Assembly (NCBI RefSeq): GCF_900457465.1
Contig: NZ_UAUU01000005.1
Location: 1-64,000, forward strand
From: Sphingobacterium multivorum
GTDB lineage: Bacteria > Bacteroidota > Bacteroidia > Sphingobacteriales > Sphingobacteriaceae
Reading direction: 5' to 3'
DNA length: 64,000 nucleotides
The first letter of the stretch is position 1. Each line of letters starts with the position of its first letter. The notes below the pieces were generated by a model. The model was given only the letters and a program-made list of their open reading frames with translations. It searched no databases and had not been told where the DNA came from. Of the stretch, positions 35,972 through 46,157 are shown piece by piece. Both the position numbers and the translations under genes were made by a program.

Positions 35972-38695
35972 TTAAGGCTGAACACCGTAATTTATAACCT
36001 TACGGCCAATGTTACCTGTTTGATCCATTCCCTCGACGATGACCTTGTAATTTCCATTTCCATCGGCATTATAAAATTGAATGGCAGCTTCCCCCGTCTC
36101 TGTGATTGAGACTTTCGGATTCCAGTAAATGGTCGTTCTCAAATCGTTTACAGCCTTTCTTTCCGGCGTATCGTATTTTGGAACATAGAATTTGCGTTCT
36201 TTAATATAACCTAGAGGATACATATCGATCACATTTGATTTTGGCAACATGCTCTCAATTTCACTCAATGACATTCGCGGCTTCTTCGCTTCCACTTTTT
36301 TCGTATAAATGGACACAACACCATTATTTTGATACATTCTGGAGACTGTTCCCAATTCATCACGTAAGAAGATTTCGATTCCTTCGATATCCGCGACATT
36401 GATGCTGTTCAATCCAGGCTCATCAATAGCCATACCGTTCAGAAAGAACTGAACAGGCGTACGTCCCCCCGCATTATAATCGCGGGAAACATAATATTTC
36501 AATGTCTGCGGATCATAAGTAATGCCAGTCAATACCGTTTGAAGACACATGGTCAACACGTTACAACCGGTCAAACGCTCGGGTTCAATACGGTGTTCCG
36601 GCATGGATAAGCCCGAAATAGATGGAAAATCTTTATTGGTGATTGCTTTCTTCACTACGCCTGTCACTTCGACCTCATCCAGAAGGATCGATTTTCGATA
36701 CTCTTTTCGGCTATTCGCCAAATAAGGAGCAAAAGCCTGGTCTATATTCGGCACAAAATAACTTTTATAGCCATTATTCTTATCGATCTCCGGGTAAAAG
36801 CTCTGATCCATATTAATAACCAGGCTCCGGTAATTGTCGTTAGAGCGGGCATTAACCGTTACTTTAGACGAGTCCGGGAACACAAGATCCTTAAAGGTGA
36901 ATCGTCCATTCTGATCCGTATAAACGTCTTTCTTAATATTACGCGAAGGAACCGATAAAAGTAACCCTCCATTTGGATAAGGGCGTCCAGTATTCATCCG
37001 AAGTATACCGGATAATTCAATTCCTTGCTCGGGAAGAAAACTGATCTGTGGCAACTTCTCCGATATAAGTGTCGGGTAGTCAAATCGACGGTATCCCTGT
37101 GTCATTAATAGTGCATCCAGCGCTTTATCCCGATTGGGATTCTTTTCATCGAAATATGAATTTGGGTTTTCTACATTTCCTTTGAGGTCCGAAGTCAACA
37201 GAAAGTTGCTCACAATAGAGAGATCTGCCTGATCATTATAAGGAACTTTGGATTCGTCTATTACAGCGACTGAATAGCTTCCGGGGAACTTCTGCCCATT
37301 GTTGTCCACAGCAAGTTTAAGATTGACCAAGTCTTTAGCCTTATAGCTTTGCTTATCGCTGGTAACTTGAATATTTAAAAGCTTTTCACTTTGAACAAAT
37401 GCCAAGCGTTCGCTGATAGGTTTTCCGTCCGGACTCAATAAGGTTACCTGAACAATACCATTTGGCAAACGCTCTTTCGGAATATTGACCAATGCAGACG
37501 AAGATTTTAAATTCACCTGTGCGCCAAAACAGAGATGGCCATTCGACTGAACCAAAACATAATAAGATTGCCCCGGGTTCTTTGAAAAATTCTCCTCGCT
37601 AGTTACCACGGCAAACTCCGCATTCGTGGCATCCTGTTTTACAAAAACAACATTTGCCTTGTCACTGACAACAGCCGGCAATTTGTATTTGCGCTCCTGT
37701 CCATTCTCAAACTTCACAACAGCTTGATAATTTTCTCCTGCGAGCGGCAGAAGAGAAAAATAGCCCATTCCAGTTCCAAAGTCTGCAAACTCCGCTACCG
37801 ACTTGCCCTTTGAATCCAAAATACTACCTTTTACCTTTAGCCCCTTACCATCGGATCCAATGGCTTTAAATGCAACTTTTTTGGCCAATCCAGCGATAAT
37901 ATCACCCCCTTCAGGAAAGAATTGCACATCTGCATCCCACAAGGCATTTTTGAGCAAGAAGGAACTGGACAAAGGTTTTTCATTTTTATTTTCCTGAATG
38001 CTAATCTTCAGTTGTCCTTTCTCCAGATTTGCCTTTTCTTTTGCAGACAGGTTTATGGTTACTTTCCCCAGCCCATCGGTCTCAGCTTTGCCCTTGTCGA
38101 AGGTTTCCCATCCCGACACAAACTCCCAATTGATTTTTGAATTGATCATCGGTTTTCCCGTACGATCGCGGAACTGTATGACAGCTTGGGTTTTATTACC
38201 ACCAATGTTATTTTGAAATTCAATGTTCGTAATCAATTTCTTATTGATTACATCCCCGATTGGCACCACTTTGTTAAAAAAGTAAGCATTATCAAAGTTG
38301 GCCATCCATTTTGTGTAGGCCCTAAAGCGATAATTGTCCTGAGACATAAATTGAGGATCAAGTACAATCTGCCCATTTCCTACCCCTTTATCCAATGGAA
38401 TTTTTAGTGTCTGAATCAGGGAATCGCGACTGTTCAGCACTTCCACGTAAGCTATTTTACTCGGCTCATATTCGGCCAAATTGCGGGATAAATAGGTTGA
38501 AAACCAGAGAGTATCCCCTACAGCATAATAAGGCTTGTCGAAATGTAAATGTACCTTTTCAACTGGGTAAACCTGAAAATATTTCTGAACTCGTTCTACG
38601 ATTGTATTAATAGGCAATGTAGGTGTAGTCTGGGCATAAGTGGTCCCTATTCCTAACAGTCCTATCGATAAAGTCAATAGTTTTATGTGCTTCAT
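35972..38695 (-). CDS. Large secreted protein with MG2-like and TonB-plug-like domains
   Basis: The product has 907 residues from the ATG at 38695, which opens a signal peptide (KHIKLLTLSIGLLGIGTTYAQ); an ATG 42 bases earlier is rejected. The N-terminal part has the VEKVHLHFDKPYYAVGDTLWF block and repeated beta domains as in alpha-2-macroglobulin MG2 modules. A carboxypeptidase-regulatory-like segment (GRPYPNGGLLLSVPSR) follows near residue 560. A plug-like part near 700-810 (VQFFLNGMAIDEPGLNSINVADIEGIEIF) resembles the TonB-receptor plug, but no barrel follows. It ends in a beta domain (GNYKVIVEGMDQTGNIG). It is probably periplasmic or outer-membrane associated; its role is unknown. Confidence 0.8.
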   Translation of the reverse strand: MKHIKLLTLSIGLLGIGTTYAQTTPTLPINTIVERVQKYFQVYPVEKVHLHFDKPYYAVGDTLWFSTYLSRNLAEYEPSKIAYVEVLNSRDSLIQTLKIPLDKGVGNGQIVLDPQFMSQDNYRFRAYTKWMANFDNAYFFNKVVPIGDVINKKLITNIEFQNNIGGNKTQAVIQFRDRTGKPMINSKINWEFVSGWETFDKGKAETDGLGKVTINLSAKEKANLEKGQLKISIQENKNEKPLSSSFLLKNALWDADVQFFPEGGDIIAGLAKKVAFKAIGSDGKGLKVKGSILDSKGKSVAEFADFGTGMGYFSLLPLAGENYQAVVKFENGQERKYKLPAVVSDKANVVFVKQDATNAEFAVVTSEENFSKNPGQSYYVLVQSNGHLCFGAQVNLKSSSALVNIPKERLPNGIVQVTLLSPDGKPISERLAFVQSEKLLNIQVTSDKQSYKAKDLVNLKLAVDNNGQKFPGSYSVAVIDESKVPYNDQADLSIVSNFLLTSDLKGNVENPNSYFDEKNPNRDKALDALLMTQGYRRFDYPTLISEKLPQISFLPEQGIELSGILRMNTGRPYPNGGLLLSVPSRNIKKDVYTDQNGRFTFKDLVFPDSSKVTVNARSNDNYRSLVINMDQSFYPEIDKNNGYKSYFVPNIDQAFAPYLANSRKEYRKSILLDEVEVTGVVKKAITNKDFPSISGLSMPEHRIEPERLTGCNVLTMCLQTVLTGITYDPQTLKYYVSRDYNAGGRTPVQFFLNGMAIDEPGLNSINVADIEGIEIFLRDELGTVSRMYQNNGVVSIYTKKVEAKKPRMSLSEIESMLPKSNVIDMYPLGYIKERKFYVPKYDTPERKAVNDLRTTIYWNPKVSITETGEAAIQFYNADGNGNYKVIVEGMDQTGNIGRKVINYGVQP

Positions 38696-38822
38696 TGAAA
38701 GTCTTAGAATAAAAAATGAATAGCTAAATATATTCAATTTTGAGCAAAGACCAACCGCATTGGGGTATTTTTAACATTTATTATACCTATTCATGGGACG
38801 ATTTCCGACGCGCTAAAAGTAA

Positions 38823-40286
38823 TTAGAGCAATGGAGCCAAAAGCCTACAGATAGAATCTACTCCTCTTTTCCAGCGGCTTCGCTGCATCCACTTTCGAAT
38901 TGTAATCAGGTCTGAAACTTCGATATCAGCCAAAAATTGTGCATTAAGACGGTCGCAAAGCGCTTTATCCGATACAATTCCCGAGATTTCAAAGTTGATG
39001 TAAAAACTTCTGATATCCAAGTTTGTCGTACCGATATAGGCCAGCTTCCCATCAATGCAGATGGTTTTGGCATGCAGAAATCCCTTTGTATAGAGGTATA
39101 CATTAACTCCTCTTTCCAGTAGTGGTTTTATAAATGAGAAGGAGGCATGCTGTACAAAAAACGAATCAGACTGGGCCGGCAACATCAAGTCCACACGGAC
39201 ACCGGAAGATACCGCGAGCATTAAAGCAGTCGTCAATTGATCGCTGGGAATAAAATAAGGTGTACACAACTGTATATATTCTTTTGCTTCGTTGATACCG
39301 GCAATAATTGCTTCCATATTGAAAGGTGCTGGCGATCCAGGATCACTGGCTGTAAATCCTACTCCACTCTCATCTTCATCGGTAAGTGGAAATCGGTTTA
39401 AATAACCGCGGCCCAATTCAAACGGTTCTGCATCTGTCTGGTTCCAGCTGTTCCAAAACTGGATTTGCAAGGTATTTACTGCTGCGCCGACAACCATCAT
39501 CGCCGTATCCCGCCAGTAAATCTCATTTTTTCCGTTATTGATATATCGATCTGAAATATTGATTCCGCCGACAAAACCGATTTTCCCATCGATCACAGCT
39601 ATCTTACGGTGATTTCGGTAGTTGCTATTCGCTAAGGAACTAAAGGTCACCGGAAGGAAGGCTTGAAACACAAAATCGGGTTTATGCCGCCGTAAATATT
39701 TAATCACATCCGGAGCACCAAAACTATCCAATATCAGGCGAACAGTCACGCCAGCCTTTGCTTTTTCTTCTAGAATATGTAAGATTTCCTGCCCCACATC
39801 ATCCATTTCCCAGATATAATATTCCATGTGAATGGAATGCTGCGCAGCTTTAAGGCGATCTATAAGTACTGGAAACTTTTCTTCCCCATTGATAAACAGG
39901 GTGACATCGTTGTTGAGGGAAAAAGTAGAGATCTTTTGATTTTTAAGGTAGCGGTATACCATAGCCAAACTACCGATCCGCTCATTTAACGTATCGATAT
40001 GTTCCTCCATAATTTCGGATTCCTTACGCCAGGCATCCATTAACTTTTTGGACTGCTCGCGATACACACGTTTCATCCTTTTGACCTTCTTAAACTTCTG
40101 ACCAAAGAAATAGTAACTGAGCAAACCAACGCCAGGTAAGAAAACAATGACCATAATCCAGGCAATGGTCTTGGAAGGATTACGGTTTTCGATCAAAATC
40201 GTCCCGATTACACCAATATAAAGGATGAGTAAGGGAATCCAATAATAGGTTAATGCAATCTGTAAAATATGATGAAGTACCTCCAT
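38823..40286 (-). CDS. cls: Cardiolipin synthase
   Basis: A 487-residue phospholipase D-superfamily enzyme that joins two phosphatidylglycerols into cardiolipin at the inner membrane. Two N-terminal spans (residues 4-24 and 35-60, including NPSKTIAWIMVIVFLPGVGLLSYYF) are followed by two HKD motifs, NYRNHRKIAVIDGKIGFVGG and FLHAKTICIDGKLAYIGTTN. I start at the ATG at 40286 (MEVLHHILQIALTYYW); the ATG 24 bases upstream is less typical. The 58-base gap from the SafE-type gene could place it at the end of the oxidase operon, which is inference. Confidence 0.93.
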   Translation of the reverse strand: MEVLHHILQIALTYYWIPLLILYIGVIGTILIENRNPSKTIAWIMVIVFLPGVGLLSYYFFGQKFKKVKRMKRVYREQSKKLMDAWRKESEIMEEHIDTLNERIGSLAMVYRYLKNQKISTFSLNNDVTLFINGEEKFPVLIDRLKAAQHSIHMEYYIWEMDDVGQEILHILEEKAKAGVTVRLILDSFGAPDVIKYLRRHKPDFVFQAFLPVTFSSLANSNYRNHRKIAVIDGKIGFVGGINISDRYINNGKNEIYWRDTAMMVVGAAVNTLQIQFWNSWNQTDAEPFELGRGYLNRFPLTDEDESGVGFTASDPGSPAPFNMEAIIAGINEAKEYIQLCTPYFIPSDQLTTALMLAVSSGVRVDLMLPAQSDSFFVQHASFSFIKPLLERGVNVYLYTKGFLHAKTICIDGKLAYIGTTNLDIRSFYINFEISGIVSDKALCDRLNAQFLADIEVSDLITIRKWMQRSRWKRGVDSICRLLAPLL

Positions 40287-40343
40287 ATTGTGTGCTAAGG
40301 GTTTTACCAAATATAATACTTAGCATCGACATATTGTTTGTCG

Positions 40344-41033
40344 TTAAACACAGTTTATTGCACCATCGACATCAATGAACGGACTTAAATAGGGAATATC
40401 TAAATTGGCACCCCGGAGTATAAACCATATCCCCAATAAGAAATAGAGAAAAGGAATCCATTTCGAAAATCCAATTTTGAAAGATCGGGAGAAATTTCCC
40501 AAAAAAGAAAACGCAAACAAGAGCGGGATAGTACCTAAGCCAAAAAACAACATAAAAAAGAAACTCTGCTGTGGGCTATCCGCATTTATGGACGACATAA
40601 GCGCCATGTAGACCATACCACAGGGCAACAATCCATTCAGTACACCGGCAACAAAGCTACCGCCCGGTTTATAGAGCCATTTCGACAATAACCGTACGAT
40701 TGGCTGAACAGCCTTCGTCTGCCAGCTGGCAATTTTTCGATTATGTTTACCAATAAGCTGAAATAAAGCAATTCCAATCAGGATGACACCTGTAGCCCAG
40801 CTTAGACTACGCTGCCAGCCCTGGATCTGCGCAAATGTTCCGATCGTACCCAGTAAAAGTCCCAAACAACCATAAGTCAGTACCCTACCGGATTGATACA
40901 GTATTTTATTTAAGAAAACGTTCCAACCAAAGCCTTGCCTTCCTTCAATGGCGAAAATTAATGGACCACACATGACCGCACAGTGTATGCTTCCAAACAA
41001 TCCCATGAAAAATGCAAAGTAGGTATAACTCAT
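40344..41033 (-). CDS. Sulfite exporter TauE/SafE-type membrane protein (oxidase operon)
   Basis: A 229-residue protein with about six spans; FMGLFGSIHCAVMCGPLIFAI and LNGLLPCGMVYMALM carry Cys/His residues seen in the CcoS/CcoI-linked SafE family (UreH-like, DsbD-like fold). Members in cbb3 operons are thought to help copper supply or assembly. The start at 41033 lies 4 bases after the FixH stop, so translation is coupled. The role here is inferred from operon position. Confidence 0.8.
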   Translation of the reverse strand: MSYTYFAFFMGLFGSIHCAVMCGPLIFAIEGRQGFGWNVFLNKILYQSGRVLTYGCLGLLLGTIGTFAQIQGWQRSLSWATGVILIGIALFQLIGKHNRKIASWQTKAVQPIVRLLSKWLYKPGGSFVAGVLNGLLPCGMVYMALMSSINADSPQQSFFFMLFFGLGTIPLLFAFSFLGNFSRSFKIGFSKWIPFLYFLLGIWFILRGANLDIPYLSPFIDVDGAINCV

Positions 41034-41037
41034 TTCC

Positions 41038-41460
41038 TTAAAATAAAATATGCTCTTCAAACAAAAAATCTTTACCTACACTCTTCCAGTCGATATACAA
41101 ATTCCACATGCCTTTATCGAACGTGGAAATGGGCAGTGTATATAAATTGCCTGTTGTCTGAAATGGCAATTCTTTATCCAATCGATTGTCCGAAGGTTTT
41201 CGAAACAGCAATTTTCCTTTATTTTCTTTGGAGACAAAATGAATATACAAGGTATCTTGCCTGATTTCGATTGTCGGTGATTCTTTCATCATCAAAACAT
41301 TTTGCTTTTTGTCGTAAGCTTGATCATAATTTAGTCCCTGCTCGTAATAATCGTCTTCTTCCAGACTATCTGAATCGTGACTCACCATGTATATTCCTGC
41401 TCCGACTATACACAACATAAATACCGCCAAGGTTAAAAAAATCTTCGTACCCCAATTCAT
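41038..41460 (-). CDS. fixH: FixH-family oxidase assembly protein
   Basis: The 140-residue product has one N-terminal span (residues 5-26, FLTLAVFMLCIVGAGIYMV), then EEDDYYEQGLNYDQAYDKKQN, the family hallmark, and a periplasmic beta domain. FixH/CcoH helps CcoI and the cbb3 oxidase assemble in the inner membrane. It lies 11 bases after ccoG and 4 bases before the SafE-type gene. Confidence 0.88.
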   Translation of the reverse strand: MNWGTKIFLTLAVFMLCIVGAGIYMVSHDSDSLEEDDYYEQGLNYDQAYDKKQNVLMMKESPTIEIRQDTLYIHFVSKENKGKLLFRKPSDNRLDKELPFQTTGNLYTLPISTFDKGMWNLYIDWKSVGKDFLFEEHILF

Positions 41461-41471
41461 TGTTTTTCATT

Positions 41472-42860
41472 TTAATTCATACCCGGAGGTGCTATAAAAG
41501 TGGTTTTTAAACTTTCCACTTTCTTATCGCCCGAATAGATAGCTAATTTTACATTACTTTTATAAGTCTCAACATCCTTATTTGCGATAATTAGAAAAAA
41601 GCTCAGTGTCGCATGCCCATCTTTACTCAATTTTTGAATAGGATTGACCAGTTGAATCTTTAAACGCGGATCATCACAGACCAATTTAAAAGGCATTTCT
41701 TTACCAGACTTATTAATCAATTCCAAAGAATACAGGTTGCTTATTGTCTTATCATCGCGAAGCTGGTAGGTACTTCCCTTTGCCCGGAGCAACCTTCCAT
41801 CCACCTGAGAACGATTGAACAACAGAAAACCAAAGACCGACATTAATGCAACCAACACGACCGAATAAGCTATTGCTCTCGTATTGCTTTTTTTCTTCAG
41901 TGTTCCTTCAATCTCACCCATTGGATAAAAGCCTATCAACTTTTTAGGCTTTCCGATTTTGTCCATGACAGCATCACAGGCATCTATACAGGCTGTACAA
42001 CTTACACATTCCAATTGAAGGCCATTTCGAATATCAATTCCTGTGGGGCATACATGTACACAAAGCTTGCAGTCCACACAATCCCCTTGCGTCGTCACTG
42101 CATCCTTTTGCTGTTTTCCTCTTGGCTCTCCACGTCGATGATCATAGGCGACAGTTATACTTTGGTCATCCAGGAGTACGCCCTGCAATCTGCCGTAAGG
42201 GCAAATTGCAATACATACAATCTCCCTGACGTAAGCAAACACGCCATAGAAAATCAATGTAAATATGATTATTGATATCAGTCCACCGATATGTTGGTCC
42301 AATGGATCAGTGATAATCTTCATCAGCGCATCAACACCGATGATATAAGACAAAAAGATATTTGAAATGAAAAATGATATGATTAAAAATATACCATGTT
42401 TCAAGAATTTTTTAAATTGTTTTTGATCCGTATTTGGTCCCGCATCCAATTTCTTTTGTTGCTGCCAATCACCTTCGATCCAATATTCAATTCGTCTAAA
42501 TATTAATTCCAAAAAAATGGTTTGGGGGCAAGTCCATCCACACCATACCCGTCCAAAGACAACAGTAAACAAAACCACACATACCATCACGATTAACATA
42601 CCGAATACGAATATGTAGAGATCTTGTGGATAGAACAGATTTCCTAAGATGGAAAACTTTCGCTCAATAATGTTGAACATGAGAAACGGTTCACCATTTA
42701 TTTTGATAAAAGGAACGATAAACAAGAACAGCAGTAGTGAATACCCAACCCACTGTCTTTTTTTGTAAAGCTCTCCCTGCGGTTTTTTGGCATAAATCCA
42801 TTGTCTTTTTTTTGACTTAGATTCACCGTTATTGGCATTATTCACGACTGCTGTACTCAT
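41472..42860 (-). CDS. ccoG: Cytochrome c oxidase accessory protein CcoG
   Basis: A 462-residue membrane iron-sulfur protein with about five spans. After the first spans, VFGRVWCGWTCPQTIFLELIF and CIAICPYGRLQG carry Cys pairs. The ferredoxin-like part has CVDCKLCVHVCPTGIDIRNG and CVSCTACIDACDAVM for two [4Fe-4S] clusters. The C-terminal ~110 residues form a periplasmic Ig-like domain. CcoG acts in copper reduction for cbb3 oxidase assembly. It lies 15 bases after ccoP. Confidence 0.95.
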   Translation of the reverse strand: MSTAVVNNANNGESKSKKRQWIYAKKPQGELYKKRQWVGYSLLLFLFIVPFIKINGEPFLMFNIIERKFSILGNLFYPQDLYIFVFGMLIVMVCVVLFTVVFGRVWCGWTCPQTIFLELIFRRIEYWIEGDWQQQKKLDAGPNTDQKQFKKFLKHGIFLIISFFISNIFLSYIIGVDALMKIITDPLDQHIGGLISIIIFTLIFYGVFAYVREIVCIAICPYGRLQGVLLDDQSITVAYDHRRGEPRGKQQKDAVTTQGDCVDCKLCVHVCPTGIDIRNGLQLECVSCTACIDACDAVMDKIGKPKKLIGFYPMGEIEGTLKKKSNTRAIAYSVVLVALMSVFGFLLFNRSQVDGRLLRAKGSTYQLRDDKTISNLYSLELINKSGKEMPFKLVCDDPRLKIQLVNPIQKLSKDGHATLSFFLIIANKDVETYKSNVKLAIYSGDKKVESLKTTFIAPPGMN

Positions 42861-42875
42861 TGCTATTTCAATTTA

Positions 42876-43790
42876 CTACTCTGCTTTTTTATCTGCTTCA
42901 GCTGGACCTGTTTTGGCATCATCCGCTGCTTTCTCTCCGTTTGCCGCCTGACCACCGCCATAGGATACCTCATCACCTTGCGGAGCTTTAGGGTTAGCAG
43001 GGTTTGTATCCCTTAAGGTGACAATATAACTGGCAACCTGTGCGATTTGAGCGGGACTTAACGTTTGTTCCCATGGCACCATTCCTTTATCAGGAACACC
43101 ATACTTAATGGTTTTGAAGATGTCTTTAATCTCACCACCATGTAGCCAAAACTTATCGGTCAAGTTGGGTCCGATACCTCCCTCACCACTACCTCCGTGA
43201 CAAGCGACACAGTTTGCTGCAAAGATCGCTTTTCCATCAGCTGCCATTTCCGGCTGAAACTCCACGCTACTTTCGTCTACATTACTCGCAGAAGCAGTAA
43301 GATAAGCCTGACGCTCTTTCTCGGCAATGACCATCTCATGTTCATATTCCTGGTCCTGGTTCATTCCGATACCCGACACCTGATAAACAAATAAGTAAAC
43401 AAGGCCGAAAAAAATCGTTCCATAAAAAAGGAAATTGAACCAGATCGGAATCGGATTGTCCAATTCGCGGATACCATCATACTCATGGTCTATGACAATA
43501 TCCTTTTCTTCTGAAATCGGTCTGATCCCCATGATCTTGTTCCACGACCTTTTCATCCAGCCCTTATTCGCCACCTTTTTGAGCTTTTCCTCCTGGGCCA
43601 ATTCAGGCATGGTAATCTTAATGATGGATTTCATCGCGCGATTGACCATCAATGCCGAAGCAAGAAGAGCCAGCATCACAACGATCAATACAACAATTAA
43701 GATATCTGTGTATAAATTATCTGTACCGAATCCTATCGTAGATTGAACAACTTCTGCGGTAGCTGGTGCAGTATCCAATAATAAACTCAT
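42876..43790 (-). CDS. ccoP: cbb3 oxidase subunit III (CcoP)
   Basis: A 304-residue membrane-anchored cytochrome c that passes electrons to CcoO. It has two spans (about 28-50 and 115-137) and a periplasmic cytochrome domain with a single CxxCH (CVACH, residues 194-198) and an axial Met region (VPDKGMVPWE). Proteobacterial CcoP has two haems; only one is visible here. The tail is Ala/Lys/Asp-rich low complexity. ccoQ ends 3 bases upstream. Confidence 0.95.
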   Translation of the reverse strand: MSLLLDTAPATAEVVQSTIGFGTDNLYTDILIVVLIVVMLALLASALMVNRAMKSIIKITMPELAQEEKLKKVANKGWMKRSWNKIMGIRPISEEKDIVIDHEYDGIRELDNPIPIWFNFLFYGTIFFGLVYLFVYQVSGIGMNQDQEYEHEMVIAEKERQAYLTASASNVDESSVEFQPEMAADGKAIFAANCVACHGGSGEGGIGPNLTDKFWLHGGEIKDIFKTIKYGVPDKGMVPWEQTLSPAQIAQVASYIVTLRDTNPANPKAPQGDEVSYGGGQAANGEKAADDAKTGPAEADKKAE

Positions 43791-43793
43791 ATA

Positions 43794-43991
43794 TTATAGA
43801 CTTTCAGGTGAATGATTCAGTTCCTTTTCTGTTTCATCTTCTTCCAAAGGCAATTCCTTCATATAAGTAACATAGTCTTTTTTCATTCGAAACAACATTA
43901 TTGCTACTGAAATGAAGAACACCAAGAAGATCCAAAGTGATGCAATTAGATAAAGCTCACTGCCGTTTAGATTTGTTATTTGCTTAAACAT
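43794..43991 (-). CDS. ccoQ: cbb3 oxidase small subunit (CcoQ-like)
   Basis: A 65-residue protein with one span (YLIASLWIFLVFFISVAIMLF) and a charged acidic tail (LPLEEDETEKELN). It lies exactly between ccoNO and ccoP, where CcoQ/FixQ is found. I chose the ATG at 43991, 4 bases after the ccoNO stop; the ATG at 44015 would overlap ccoNO. Confidence 0.85.
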   Translation of the reverse strand: MFKQITNLNGSELYLIASLWIFLVFFISVAIMLFRMKKDYVTYMKELPLEEDETEKELNHSPESL

Positions 43992-43995
43992 AGCT

Positions 43996-46134
43996 TTATT
44001 GATTTGCGTTAACATTATCAGCTACTTTTGGAGCTGCTTTTATATCTGTTCCTAATCGCTGTAAGTATGCAATTACAGCTACAATCTCACGGTCAGCTAA
44101 CACATTCACTTGATTTTGTTTTAGATCATCAGCAATTTTTTGTGCCTGTTTGGTGAGATCCTGCTCAGCATGTTCAATTTCCGCATCGGTATAAGGGATT
44201 CCCAATTTCCGTAATGCTTTCATTTTATCTTGCAGAATAGCATTATCCAGCTTCTGATCGATCAACCAAGGATATGTTGGCATGATACTTCCTGGCGAGG
44301 TAATCGTCGGATCCAACAGGTGATCAAAGTGCCATTTATTAGGATATTTTCCACCGATTCGATGCAGATCTGGTCCCGTCCGCTTCGAACCCCATAAAAA
44401 CGGTGTATCGTAAACAAACTCTCCCGCCTTACTATACTCTCCGTAACGGGCAGTTTCGGATCTAAATGGACGAATAGTTTGCGTGTGACAGTTTACACAA
44501 CCTTCTCTCACGTAGAGATCCCTTCCCTGCAGTTCCAATGCTGTATAAGGTTTTACACTCGCAATCGTTGGAACGTTTTTAGAAATTGTAAAAGTCGGCA
44601 CCATCTCCACCATACCCCCGATGAGGATCGCAATAAGAGCCAGTACCATAAATAAAATTGGCTTACGTTCAAGGCGACGGTGTTGAGACTGTTCGTTTAC
44701 TTGAACCGGCAATAATGCAGGAGCTTCTGCAGGCTCATTGGCCAAAAGCTTCCCTTTTTGCATAGTTTTGATCAAGTTGAACGTCATTAGGAACACGCCC
44801 GATAGATAAAGTGCACCACCTAGTGCACGCATCATGTGCATTGGCAAAATTTCCAATGTTGTCGCAAGGAAGTTTGGATATTTCAAGACCCCTTCCGGTG
44901 TAAATTCCTTCCACATCAAGCCTTGTACTACAGCTGCCCAATACATCGGGATCGCATAGAACAAAATACCCAAGGTACCTATCCAAAAGTGGGTTGATGC
45001 CAACTTCTTAGAATATAACTCCGTTTTATAAATACGTGGTATCAACCAGTACAGAATACCGAATGTCATAAAGCCGTTCCATCCCAATGCACCTACGTGT
45101 ACGTGTGCTACGATCCAGTCGGTAAAGTGAGCTATTGCATTCACCTGCTTTAAAGATAGCATAGGGCCTTCGAAAGTCGCCATACCATAACAAGTAAGGG
45201 CCACGACCATGAATTTTAACATAGGCTCTGTCCGTACCTTATCCCAAGCACCACGCAAGGTCAACAAGCCATTGATCATACCGCCCCAACTCGGAGCAAT
45301 CAACATAATGGAGAATACAACCCCTAAAGACTGTACCCAACCAGGTAGCGCCGTATAGAGCAAATGGTGAGGACCTGCCCAGATATAAATAAAGATTAAA
45401 GACCAAAAGTGAAGAATACTTAACTTATAAGAGTAAACTGGACGGTTGGCCATCTTAGGAAGGAAATAATACATCATTCCCAAATAAGGAGTTGTCAAGA
45501 AAAAAGCAACAGCATTGTGACCATACCACCATTGTACCAGCGCATCCTGTACGCCTTTGTAGACATAATAGCTTTTCCAGCCCGCTACAGGCAATTGGAT
45601 GGAGTTAACAATATGCAATACGGCTACTGTAACAAATGTGGCAATATAGAACCAAACAGCGACATACATGTGACGTTCGCGCCGTTTGATAATAGTACCG
45701 AACATATTGATTCCGAATACGACCCAAATGAGGGTAATTGCGATATCAATAGGCCATTCCATTTCGGCATACTCATGGCTTGAAGTAAGACCGAGTGGGA
45801 GTGTAATAGCCGAGGCAACAATAATTAATTGCCAACCCCAAAAATGGAGCTTACTCAAAGCATCACTGAACATTCTTGCTTTAAGCACCCGCTGTAAGGA
45901 GTAATAAACTCCCATAAAAATACCATTACCTACGAAAGCAAAAATCACCGCATTGGTATGCACAGGACGTACACGGCCAAATGTTGTAAATTGCAATCCA
46001 AAGTTCATCTGGGGCCAAACAAGCTGCGTTGCCACAAGCAATCCTATGGTCATACCAACTATCCCCCAAATAATGGTAGCGATTCCGAAATTCCTGACAA
46101 TCTTGTTGTCGTAATTAAATTGCTCTAACTGCAT
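43996..46134 (-). CDS. ccoNO: Fused cbb3 oxidase subunits I and II (CcoN-CcoO)
   Basis: A 712-residue fusion. Residues 1-460 are CcoN with 12 spans and haem/CuB ligands: H60 (VRPVHTNAV), H206 (WYGHNAVAFF), H256/H257 (GPHHLLY) and H344/H346 (VAHVHVGALGWNG). After a linker (about 461-492) comes the CcoO part, with one span (493-512) and a cytochrome c domain with CVNCH (546-550), RPFRSETARYGEYSKAGEF and an axial Met in SIMPTYPWL. The complex reduces O2 with high affinity and pumps protons. The gene leads an operon with ccoQ, ccoP, ccoG, fixH and the SafE-type gene. A CRP/FNR-type palindrome and a -7 element lie just upstream. Confidence 0.97.
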   Translation of the reverse strand: MQLEQFNYDNKIVRNFGIATIIWGIVGMTIGLLVATQLVWPQMNFGLQFTTFGRVRPVHTNAVIFAFVGNGIFMGVYYSLQRVLKARMFSDALSKLHFWGWQLIIVASAITLPLGLTSSHEYAEMEWPIDIAITLIWVVFGINMFGTIIKRRERHMYVAVWFYIATFVTVAVLHIVNSIQLPVAGWKSYYVYKGVQDALVQWWYGHNAVAFFLTTPYLGMMYYFLPKMANRPVYSYKLSILHFWSLIFIYIWAGPHHLLYTALPGWVQSLGVVFSIMLIAPSWGGMINGLLTLRGAWDKVRTEPMLKFMVVALTCYGMATFEGPMLSLKQVNAIAHFTDWIVAHVHVGALGWNGFMTFGILYWLIPRIYKTELYSKKLASTHFWIGTLGILFYAIPMYWAAVVQGLMWKEFTPEGVLKYPNFLATTLEILPMHMMRALGGALYLSGVFLMTFNLIKTMQKGKLLANEPAEAPALLPVQVNEQSQHRRLERKPILFMVLALIAILIGGMVEMVPTFTISKNVPTIASVKPYTALELQGRDLYVREGCVNCHTQTIRPFRSETARYGEYSKAGEFVYDTPFLWGSKRTGPDLHRIGGKYPNKWHFDHLLDPTITSPGSIMPTYPWLIDQKLDNAILQDKMKALRKLGIPYTDAEIEHAEQDLTKQAQKIADDLKQNQVNVLADREIVAVIAYLQRLGTDIKAAPKVADNVNANQ

Positions 46135-46157
46135 TACTTAAATTGTTGATTCTGGTT

